This document shows, piece by piece, positions 13,501 through 25,500 of a stretch of 64,000 nt of DNA. Both the position numbers and the translations under genes were made by a program. The stretch lies in assembly GCF_028640845.1 (NCBI RefSeq), contig NC_080540.1:131282420-131346419 (forward strand), written 5' to 3'. The DNA comes from Ahaetulla prasina. Its lineage: Eukaryota; Chordata; Lepidosauria; Squamata; Colubridae. The notes under the pieces were generated by a model. It was given only the letters and a program-made list of their open reading frames with translations. It was not told where the DNA came from and did not search any database. Positions within the stretch are counted from its first letter, which is position 1. The number at the start of each line of letters is the position of its first letter.

Positions 13501-16500
13501 AGAAATTTTTAAAATCCTCATGTAAGTTATTGTTTTCTTCCCAAAATCACTTTTTTCCCTTTTAAAATACGTTGCTTTTCCCAATTTTCCAGATCTAAAA
13601 CGTCTTCTTAGGCTTTTTGTACTACAGTCCCCGCTTTTTCTTTTTTCTGCGTGTGTGTTTCCCCCCCCCCTCCAAATGCTAGATAGCCGCTAGTCCAAGC
13701 TCAGCAATTTCTTTTAAGACTCCAATTTCAATTTTTCCTTAGTATATATTGGCAATTATCTCACCCAGTTCTAGCACTCTCTCCAAATGCCGCTCCAGCT
13801 CAATTCTTAGGTCCAGTTGTCCCAGCTTCAAGGTGGCCACCATAAGATGGCTTCCGCCCCTGCTGCCGCTTCGGGAGAGTTGTTTCTGTTCCAGTGAGAA
13901 AATTGCCAATTCCTTGCAGTCCACGAAAAGCCTCTCCTTTCTTCATCGTCCCTGCAAGATGGCTCTGGCTCGAAAGCCTCCTGGCAGCGGTTCATCCGGC
14001 TGGGTTTCACGCGGCTCATCAGAGCCCGCTATTTTCCAGTCCATTCCCGCTGTAACATCAACGTCTCTAAGTTAAGCTTGATGTATCCAAGAAAGTAGTT
14101 CAATCACAGGTTCTGACACAGGTGAAATTGGCAGACAGATTGAAATGCTATATTGTCTCCAGCCTGATTCTGTTTTATAAAGTTTCAAAAAGTTTACTAC
14201 CATGCCTATTTCCTACCTCAGCTAGCGCTCTTCATAATTTTGATGCTTAGAAAAGCCTGGTCCTGCAGTGTAATAGTCTTCCTTCTACTATTCAAAGTAC
14301 TCAACTTAGAGACAGGATCTGCAAAATCTGAAGGGATTGCAAGGAGTAGATCTCTTGTTTCATCAATGTGTGTTCTCGGGCTACGCAAGTTAGAACTTAC
14401 GGTTCTGGTATATTTGGACAGAGCCAGATTGTGGAAAAAGGACTGAAAGAGAAAAGCAAGGAAGAAACCAGTGTCTGAAGGATACATGGTTTAAACATTT
14501 GTTTCGATAGAGGTGAGGAACAATTTGGTCTCCTTTCAAGGAGTAAAATACCTTGGGAATTGTAATTGATATCAGAGGGATTAGCAGGCTGGGAAAAGCT
14601 GCTTTAATAGCAATAGCACTTAGACTTATATACCGCTTTTACAGTGCTTTACAGCCCTTTCTAAGCGGTTTCACAGAGTCAGCATATTGACCCCAACAAT
14701 TTGGGTCCTCATTTTACCCACCTCGGAAGGATGGAAGGCTGAGTCAACCTTGAGCCTGGTGAGATTCGAACTGCCAAATTGCAGTCAGCCGGCAGTCAGC
14801 AGAAGTAACCTGCAGTACTGCACTCTAACCACTGCGCCACCGTGGCTCTTAATGGAATTTCCCTCAAGAATTACTCTTCTGTGAAAAGTTAATATTAATG
14901 AAAGTTAATATTATTGGCATGAAAACATTCCTCTCCTTATATTTACCAAAGGAAAGTAGTGTTGTTAAATTAGGATCTCTCTCTCTCTCTCGCTCTCTTT
15001 TTTTCTTTTCTTTTTGAATTTCAAAGCTTGACCTTGGTTCTAGCAGGGAAGATGCTGTTGCTGACTGTAGAGTCATGACAGATAATCCTGAAAGAAACAG
15101 GCTGATACCAGGAAAGGAAATGGATGTTGTGGCTCTCCTCCAGCTTTCAAGGACATTGTGTTCTTTGCTCAGGGGGGAAAAAAGCAACATTCTTTCTTAT
15201 TGTTAACTTGTCATCCCTTTGCAGTGCATTTATAAAGTCTTCTGCATGCATAACCACACATGACTTAGAATATGAATATCTGATGGCGTTCTGAACTCTT
15301 ATGCATCTGCCCATCAATTAAAGATCCAGTGCAGAGGCTCCCTTGAGACGAATGCATCTGCCAGTGAGATGCTGTGCTCAGCCAAAGAGAGAGTACATGA
15401 TCATTTCCATCTCCCTGGCTGTGGAATTTCCTTCTCGTTCACTTCAGCTGGACCTGGCTTTTATCAGCTTTCAACGCCAACAGCTATCCCTTCATCCAGA
15501 TCCCTGTCCAGACTGAGATTGCTGAGCCATCTATTCAATCAGTCGGTTTCAATTTATCATAAATGGCTTTTTTATGCTTCCCTGGGGATGTGCCTTTAAT
15601 GAGGAAAGAAGACAAAATATGTTACAAATGTAAATAATGAAGGCCTGCCCTGGTGTTTGAAATCATCTTTTCCCACATATTTGTTCAATCCAATGTTTGC
15701 TTGGGTCTCGTGGGAAGGACCTGGAGACCTCATATTGTATGGCGCATCCTTCAAAGATGTAATGATTTAAAATAGATCTGGGTATAGCTACATTCAAAAG
15801 GTCACATTTTGAAAACTGAATAAATCCACCAAATCTAGTCAAGGTCTGAAAAAGGTACTGTAGTTTTTGGAGTATAAGACATACCTTTTTTCCCCAAAAA
15901 AGAGGGTTAAAATCTGGGTGCATCTTATATACCAAATGTAGCCCCGCCCAGCTTCTCAAACAGAGATTTCAGTTTGAAAAAAGTTTGATTTCAGCTGAAA
16001 AAAGCATCAGAAAAGAAGCTTCAGAAAAGAAGCCCCCAAACAGAGCTTCAGAGGCTTTTTTTCTGAAGCTGTTGTGGAGGCTTTCAGAGGCAGAAACAAA
16101 AGTTTTTTCCGAAACAGAGTTTCAGAAGTTCAAAAGCAGATCTACTTAACTCATATTTTACATCTGTCTTTACACAAAAGGAAAAAACAATCCAACCTAT
16201 CAAAAACAGCACTACAAAAAACAGATTAGAAACACAAGTTAAAATAGGGAAGAAAATGGTAAGTGAACACCTGTCTACCCTAGACGAGTTCAAATCACCA
16301 GGACCGGATGGATTACACCCCAAGGTTCTGAAGGAACTGGCAGACGTGATCTCAGAACCACTGAACTATATCTTTCAAAGATCCTGGAGCACAGGGGAGC
16401 TGCCAGAGGACTGGAAAAGAGCTGATGTAGTTCCCATCTTCAAAAAAGGAAAAAAACAGATCCAGGAAACTACAGACCTATCAGTCTGACCTCAATACCG

Positions 16501-19500
16501 GGGAAGATTCTGGGAAAGATAATCAAGCAACGAATCACCAAACACCTAGAAGCAAACAAAGTAATAACCAAAAGCCAACATGGGTTTGTCAAAAACAGAT
16601 CATGCCAGACTAATCTTATCGCGTTCTTTGACAAAATGACAAAATTAGTAGACCAGAGGAATGCTGTCGATATAATTTACTTGGACTTCAGTAAAGCATT
16701 TGATAAAGTAGACCATAACCTACTACTACATAAAATAGAAAAATGTGGGTTAGACAGCACCACCACCAGATGGATTCGTAACTGGCTGACCAACCGCACT
16801 CAGCGTGTAGTCCTCAAGGGAACTACATCCACATGGAGGGAAGTATGCAGTGGAGTACCCCAAGGCTCTGTTTTAGGCCCAGTACTCTTCAACATCTTCA
16901 TCAATGACTTGGACGAGGGGATAGATGGGGAACTCATCAAATTTGCAGATGACACCAAGCTGGCAGGAATAGCCAACACTCCAGAAGATAGGCTCAAGTT
17001 ACAGAAAGATCTTGACAGACTTGAACATTGGGCGCTATCTAACAAAATGAAATTCAACAGTGAAAAAAGTAAGGTTCTACATTTAGGCCAAAAAAACAAA
17101 ATGCACCAGTACCGTATATGTGGTACCTTGCTCAATAGTAGTACCTGCGAGAGGGATCTTGGAGTCCTAGTGGATAACCATTTAGATATGAGCCAGCAGT
17201 GTGCAGCAGATGTTAAAAAAGCCAACACAGTTCTGGGCTGCATAAACAGACGGATAGAATCAAGATCACGTGAAGTGTTAGTACCACTTTATAATGCCTT
17301 GGTAAGGCCACACTTGGAATATTGCATCCAGTTTTGGTCGCCACGATGTAAAAGATGTTGAGACTCTAGAAAGAGTGCAGAGAAGAGCAACAAAGATGAT
17401 TAGGGACTGGAGGATAAAACATATGAAGAACGGTTGCAGGAACTGGGTATGTCTAGTTTAACAAAAGAAGGACTAGGGAGACATGATAGCTGTGTTCCAA
17501 TATCTCAGGGGCTGCCACAAAGAAGAGGGAGTCGGGCTGTTCTCCAAAGCACCTGAGGGTAGAACAAGAAGCAATGGGTGGAAACTGATCAAAGAAAGAA
17601 GCAACTTAGAACTAAGGAGAAATTTCCTGACAGTTAGAACAATTAATAAGTGGAACGACTTGCCTGCAGAAGTTGTAAATGCTCCAACACTGGAAATTTT
17701 TAAGAAAATGTTGGATAACCATCTGACTGAGATGGTGTAGGGTTTCCTGCCTGGGCAGGGGGTTGGACTAGAAGGCCTCCAAGGTCCCTTCCAACTCTGT
17801 TGTTATGTTATGTTATGTTATGTTATGTTACGTTACGTTACGTTACGTTACGTTACGTTACGTTACGTTACGTTACGTTACGTTACGTTACGTTACGTTA
17901 CGTTACGTTATGTTATGTTATGTTATGTTATGTTATAAGTTTCAGAGGCAGAAAAAAACCAAAAAAAACAACCCCGCAAGGCACAGAGCTCACAACTAAG
18001 GAACCTGTTGCTAAAATTCACTTCTGGGAACAGCTGATTGGGGGTATTTGGGAGGCCAATCCACCTGCCAATCAGCTTTTTTCTTATTTTCCTCCTCAAA
18101 AACTAAGGTGCATCTTATACTCTGGTGCATCTTATATTCTGAAAAATACGGTAACCATTTGAAATGCTAAATGTTAGCTTCCATGTAAACTACATAGAAC
18201 CAACATAGAAAAAAAAAGAGAAGCCAAACCTTAGATATGTAAAATTAAAAACAATCAAAAGAAATAATACTAATGAATTCCCCATTACCATAACACCAAC
18301 TTCCAGCAAACTGAATATAAGCTTGCCCTTTTTGGTTGTCTGCCAGCTAAGTGTTTTAAAGTGTAGGGGGAATAATATGAAAGCTGTATTTTCACAATAT
18401 TTTTTTTAAAAAAGTAGTTATATATTGTCTATCCTATACAAAAGTAGAAGCTTCAGATCTTATTGCTAGATTTACTGGATTCAGACAAATTAACATTGTT
18501 CTGTGTTTTTATCTCTCTCTCATACACACACATATACACACACACACACATACACACACAAACAAACAGAAACACCTCCCTACACAAACACACAGACCCC
18601 ACACTCATACAAACACACACACACATGTTATGTGACAGCTAGTTTGGTGTAGGTGTTAACTCAGCAGGCTAGAAATCAGGAAACGATGATTCTAGTCTTA
18701 GGCACTAAGCCAGGTGGGTGATTTTGAGCCAGTCACTCTCTCTCAGACCTAGGAAGCAGACAATGGCAAACCACTTCTGAAATCTTGCCATGAACATGGC
18801 AAAGACCAATCCAAGCAGTTTCCCGGGTTCAAGGCTGACTCAAAGGCATGGAAAAATGGTATATGGATAACCAATATAGTTTAAGCATAGCTGGATACTG
18901 ACAATAAAAACAATTTCTTTGGGCAGCTTTTTGCTGCAGAAAACATGCCTGTCCTCTGAATAGTCAGGGGAAAAATCTGAGAATGATTGGGATTTTGTAT
19001 TAAGCTCTCTGTGTTCACAAGCTCATTAAAACTAATTTTTCTTTGTTATACATTTCAAGAACTTAACAGTAAACACCTGAAGGTTCCTACAATTCTGTGA
19101 AAAAAATGTGCCCGTTTTTGAATTTTTTGAATTCTTGAATATCTTTGCTATTTTGGTTCATTGCTACTTGTTTGGGTCCATACCCAGAACGAATGTGTTT
19201 TGTTTGAAGTACAACTTCTCAAATAGGTTCGGGTAGGAATTTCCTGAAAGCTGTTTCACACAGAAAACATTTTGCCTGTCCCTGATTTTGGTATTTCCTT
19301 TGTTGCTACCCTTAATAAATTGCAGGGAGTTCCAAAGAGAAGGAAATAAAGGCTTTGTTTCCAGATTAATGGGCATAACTTTAAACTGACTTATTCTGTT
19401 TCAGGAAGCTTTAATGTCATTCATCCAATTGATAGAAAGGAATTCTGTTTTGCGGTTGCCATTTTATCAATATTAGCACATCAAGAAGTTTTATACCCCT

Positions 19501-22500
19501 AATTTTGTTAAACTAACAAATAGTGCATTCTTTAAAAATATTATGCTCATCTCTGCTTCGTGAGCTGCACTGGTTGCCAGTCTGCTTGCAGGTTTAATTT
19601 AAGATGCTGGTGATATACCTATGTGACTCAGGGGTGAAATGCTCCCAGTTCGGACCGGCTCGCGCAATCCGGTAGCGATGGCGGCTGCTGGTTCAGAGGA
19701 CCGGTAGAAAAAATCCCTGGCCCTGCCCCCTGCCTCTGCTGAGCTGCACCATCAGCAGAGGGTTTTTTTTTTAACTTTTAAAAGCTGGTTTTTCTTCAGC
19801 CGAAACATGCCTTTAAAAGTAAAAAAAATCCTTTGAGGATCCCGCCTCTCAGCTGAGATTGGCAGAGCCTTTAAACTTTAAAAAAAAAATTAAAGTCTCC
19901 TCTGGTGATCTCACCTGAGTTCCTCATCAGCAGAACCTTACTTGTATTCTTACTTGTAGAAAACATGTTTCTACAAGTAAGAGTAGAGATTCTAAGGCAC
20001 TTACCTGATTATTGATGAACACATGGCTTTTTTTCCAGCCCGAAAGCCCCAGTTTCACTTTCAGCCAGATGGAATCAATTGCTTAGCTAATCTATTTTCT
20101 CAGTGATCAACTAATGCTGGCTGGCTTTGCTGGCTGAGGAACTCTGGGAATTGAAGTCCACAATAAAATAAAATAAAATAATAAAATAAAATATTTGTGC
20201 AGCTTTCTGAGATTTAGTGTGTTCCTGTAGTGTTTCACTCTAACTACACAAACACACAAAATCTCAGAAAGCTGTATGTGGCATTTTGTGTGTGTGTGTG
20301 TGTGTGTTTGTCAGTTGTGTTGTGTGTGTGTAAAGTGTGAAAGTTGGTTTTTGAACTTTTTGTGGCTGTGTGAAGTATGAAGTGCAGCTGCTTTTACATT
20401 GTGTGTGAGTCAGTTGTGTTGTGTTGTGTTGTGTGTGTGTAAAGTGTGAAAGTTGGTTTTTGGTACCTCTTATTGTTTTGTATACTTTGTTTATTATTTT
20501 TATTATTTATTGTTATTGGCTGCGCCCACCCAGTCATCTGACCACTAAGCCATGCCCACCAATTAAGCCACGACCTCAGAACCGGTAGGGAAAATTTTTA
20601 GATTTCACCCCTGATGTGACTAAAGGCATAGGGCCATAGGCCATGTTCCTTGGAGGTCTGTCATAGTTTGTGTTGGGCTAGTGAGTACCAGCAGAGGTGG
20701 TGCGCTCCAGGTCTATTCACTTAAACCGTTCATTCATTCATTCATTCATTCATTCATTCATTCATTCATTCTTGACTTCACGTGACTGCCTGGATTATTC
20801 CGTGCAGTTTCCTTGGCAAGGTGTTTTGGAAGTGACTTGCTATTGCTTCCTTATTAGGGCTTATTAGGGCTGAGAGAGTGATTGACCCAAGTTTACCCAG
20901 CTAATTTTGTTCTCATCAGGATTAGAATTTAGATTTCTGGTTTCTAGACTGGTGCCATAACTCTGGTGCAGTATCTCTCAGCACCTTTTACCCTGATACC
21001 TTGGAACTGTGTCTTCTCTATTGTGGCCTCTGATATTCAGAATGAGATCCCCCTGAAATCTGTGTGGCTCCCACTGCGTTGGTGTTTTGTAAATCGTGAA
21101 GATCTGGTTTATCTCCCAGATTGAGACAGATGGGGCCCCTGAGTGTGTTTTTAATTTTTGTTTTTTGTTTGTATATTGTGCCCAGATGCTCAATTCAAAC
21201 CTTTATTGTCAGAGTACAGCATGTGTACAGTGAGATTGGCTGAGCCTCCCTTTGTGCACCCCCTCAAGCCAATACAACTCACAGTGAAGACAGTAAAATT
21301 TATTTATTTTATTTATTTATTTATTTATTGATCACATTTGTATACCGCCCTATCTCCCGAGGGACTCAGGGCGGTTAACAGGCATATAAAAAGAACATAT
21401 AAATACAGATTAAAACACAAATAAAAAACTTATTCTAACCAGCCTGATTACCAAAACCAATTAAAATCAATATAAAATTTAAAATTTCAAAAATTTAAAA
21501 ATCTAAAAAACCTAGTCCAGTCCTGCGCACCTAAATAAGTGTGTTTTAAGCTCACGACGGAAGGTTCTAAGGTCCGAGAGTTGGCGAAGTCCTGGGGGGA
21601 GCTCGTTCCAGAGGGCGGGAGCCCCCACAGAGAAGGCCCTTCCCCTGGGCGTCGCCAGACGGCACTGCCTAGCTGACGGCACCCTGAGGAATCCCTCTCT
21701 GTGAGAGCGCACGGGTCGGTGAGAGGTATTCGGTAGCAGAAGGCGGTCCCGTAAATAGCCCGGCCCTATGCCATGGAGCGCTTTAAAGGTGGTCACCAAC
21801 ACCTTGAAGCGCACCCGGAAGGCCACAGGTAGCCAGTGCAGTCTGCGCAGGATAGGTGTCACCCAGGAGCCACGAGGCTCCTTCTATCACCAGCGCAGCC
21901 GCATTCTGGACTAACTGCAGTCTCGGATGCCCTTCAAGGGAGCCCCATGTAGAGAGCATTGCAGTAATCCAGGCGAGACGTCACGAGGCGTGAGTGACCG
22001 TGCATAGGGCATCCCGGTCCAGAAAGGGGCGCAACTGGCGTACCAGGCGAACCTGGTAAAAAGCTCTCCTGGAGACGGCCGCCAAATGATCTTCAAAGGA
22101 CAGCCGTTCATCCAGGAGGACGCCCAAGTTACGCACCCTCTCCGTCGGGGCCAATGACTCGCCCCCAACAGTCAGGCGCGTTTGCACCTGACTGTACCGG
22201 GATGCCGGCATCCACAGCCACTCTGTCTTGGAGGGATTGAGCTTGAGCCTGTTTCTCCCCATCCAGACCCGTACGGCTTCCAGACACCGGGACAGCACTT
22301 CAATAGCTTCATTGGGGTGGCCCGGTGTGGAAAAGTACAGCTGGGTGTCATCAGCGTACAGCTGGTACCTCACACCGAAGCCACTGATGATCTCACCCAG
22401 CGGCTTCATATAGATGTTGTACAAAGGCGAGAGAATCGACCCCGCGGCACCCACAAGTGAGGCGCCTCGGGCCGACCTCTGCCCCCGTCAACACTGTCTG

Positions 22501-25500
22501 CGACCGATCGGAGAGATAGGAGGAGAACCACCGATAAGCGGTGCCTCCCACTCCCAATCCCTCCAACCGGCGCAGCAGGATACCATGGTCGATGGTATCA
22601 AAAGCCGCTGAGAGGTCTAATAGGACCAGGGCAGAGGAACACCCCCTATCCCTGGCCCTCCAGAGATCATCCACCAACGCGACCAAAGCCGTCTCCGTGC
22701 TGTAACCGGGCCGAAACCGGACTGGAGCAGGTCTAGATAGACAGTTTCATCCAGGTGTAAGGAAACTGATATGCCACCATACTCTCTACAACCTTCGCCG
22801 CGAAGCGAAGGTTGGAGACCGGACGATAATTACCTAAAACAGCTGGGTCCAAGGCAGGCTTCTTGAGGAGGGGTCTCACCACCGCCTCTTTCAAGGCGGC
22901 CGGGAAGACTCCCTCCACCAAGGAAGCGCTCGTAATTGCCTGGAGCCAGCCTCGTGTCACCTCCTGGGTGGCCAGCACCAGCCAGGAGGGGCACGGGTCC
23001 AGTAAACATGTGGTGGCATTCAACCTACCCAACAACCTGTCCATGTCCTCGGGAGCCACAGGGTCAAACTCATCCCATAAAATATCACCAAGACCACCCT
23101 TGGACGCCTCCCCTGGGCCACTGCAATTTTGGTCCAAACCGTCCCGAAGCTGAACGATTTTATCGTATAGATAACCGTTAAACTCCTCAGCACGTCCCTG
23201 CAACGGGTCATCCCGCTCCCCCTGATGAAGGAGGGGACGAGTCACCCAAACAGGGCGGCTGGGCGGTTATCTGCCGGCGCAATGAGGGAGGAGGCGTAGC
23301 GCCTCGCTTCCCTCAGTGCCACTAGGTAAGTCCTAGTATAGGACTTCACTAGTGTCCGATCAGCCTCGGAGCGGCTGGACCTCCAAGAACTCTCCAGGCG
23401 TCTTCTCCGGCGCTTCATCCCCCTCAGCTCCTCGGAGAACCAAGGAGCCGTTTGGGACCTGCGCCGGGTCAGAGGCCGCAAAGGCACGACACGATCTAAG
23501 GCCGCAACCAGTTCCTCAGCCGTGTCGTGAGCCAGACCCTCAGGAAATGGCCCAAGCTCCGTCCGGAACCTCTCAGGGTCCATCAGGCACCTGGGACGGA
23601 ACCAACGTACTGGCTCCGTCTCCCTGCGGTGTTGAGAAAAAAAAATCCCTAACCCAGTGAATCCTACTAACAAACACACAGTCTTATTGCACCATGAGAA
23701 TTTATTGCAGATTGTGTCAGCCCCGCAAGTCAATTGTACTTTTTTTTTTAATTTGCATTTATATCCCGCCCTTCTCCGAAGACTCAGGGCGGCTTACACT
23801 ATGTCAAGCAATAGTCTTCATCCATTTGTATATTATATACAAAATCAACTTATTGCCCCCAACAATCTGGGGTCCTCATTTTACCTATGTTATAAAGGAT
23901 GGAAGGCTGAGTCAACCTTGGGCCTGGTGGGGCTTGAACCTGCAGTAATTGCAGGCAGCTGCTGTTAATAACAGACTGCATTAGTCTGTTGAGCCACCAG
24001 AGGCCCTTTGTTGTTGTAAAGTTATTTTCCATTCAGAAGCCTGACAGCCCACTGATAAAAACTGTTCTTCAGCCTGTTTGTGCGGCTGCTTATGCTTCTA
24101 TATCTCCTTCCCGACGGCAGGAGAATAAAGAAGCACTGATCAGGGTATGAGTCGTTCCTGAGGATTTTCCTCACTCTTCAAAGGCAGCAAGCCCTAGCAA
24201 TGTCTAGTGATATCAGGAGACAGCCCACAATGTTTTGTGCTATGCTCACCACCCTCTGTAATATCTTTTTATCCGCGGCTATCAAGCCAGCATACCACAC
24301 CATAATCCACTGAGTGAGGATGCTTTCTATTGTGGACCGGTAAAAGGTGGTCATCAGTTGTTGTTCCACTTTGGTTTTTCGCAAGACTTTAAGGAAGTGG
24401 AGTCTCTGCTGGGCCTTTCTGGCCACCTGGGTTGTGTTGATTTTCCAGAGGCCTTCACTGATGCCATTCTTTTGGTTGGTATTGTTTTTTGTGAACTGTC
24501 CAATCTCAGTTGGAGTCAGGCAACGTCCAAACAGAATTAAATCTTAAATAGTTGATATATTTGAAGATTGCAAAGACAATAGGAAAAAATGTAATAAACA
24601 GTATCGATAGAACTGAATGCTAGAATGTTTGATTTAGAATGCAAATTCTATAATTCTTTCAGAAGAGTCATTTATGTGAGATGGGGGACAAACAGATTGA
24701 ATAAAATAAATAATCCACTTAAATAATTCAGTATAATATGAAATTATAGCAAAATAATGGTAGATTTGTTACTGCCATATTCTTCCATAAAGTAATCCTG
24801 TCTTGATCATATGAAAGAGACTTGGCTGATGTGTAACACTGGGATCACCTAAAGGCTGTGATAGTTTACGAAGGTCAACTGTCTGTCTTACTGCATGCTT
24901 GAATTATGTAAGACAGCAAGTTAGTAGAGAGCATTTTCCCCCTTCCATTCAATTGTGTCAGATTCTTAAAGATTGCTGGACAGATCCCTGCAGTTTTCCT
25001 GGCAAGGTTTTTTGGAAGTGGTTTGCCATTGCCTCCCTCCTAGAGCTGAGAGAAAGGGATTGGCCCAAGATCCGTTAGCATTATGCTGAAGGTGGGCTAG
25101 ATGTCACGTATTTTTATTCTTGCCTGTTGCCATAGCTCGCAGGTGTCAAACTCCTGGTGTCATGTTGCCATCACGTGACGTTTTGTGACTTTTTCCCATT
25201 AACAGAGCTGGGATGGGCATCAGTAGTGGGTTTCAATTTCGGCCACTACCGGTTTGCTTGTGGGTGCGCGCGACGCTTCTGTGCATGCACAGAGAGTCCG
25301 GATGGATGAGCAGAGCCTACCGCCACTGCCACCAGTTCGCCCGATCTGGGGCGAACCAATAGCAACCCACCACTGATGGGTATGGCCTGCGTGTGACGCA
25401 TCCGGCCCATAGGCCACCAGTTTGACACCCCTGCTTTAGCTAATACACACAAATGGCTGTCTTGAGAGCATGTGTTCATAATTAAAAGTAAAGAGGCCCT

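Larger units (their letters stand above)
15855..18153. mobile_element. TIR element, CGTATTTTTCAGAGTATAAGA family, copy 2, split by CR1
   Basis: The left end (TACTGTAGTTTTTGGAGTAT, then AAGACATACC) is at 15855. The right end (CATCTTATATTCTGAAAAAT, then ACGGTA) is at about 18128-18152. The halves are separated by the CR1 LINE and its microsatellite at about 16135-17936. Sequence on both sides of the CR1 (TTTCAGAGGCAGAAA) is similar, consistent with one interrupted element. Confidence 0.75.

Noticed and set aside
17800..18162. Open frames of 64-120 codons reading [10 protein letters not shown] repeats
   Set aside because: They are translations of the TGTTA/CGTTA microsatellite and carry no gene signal.
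23352..23660. 102-codon plus-strand frame
   Set aside because: It is antisense to the L2-like LINE coding strand, opened by GC-rich codon bias.
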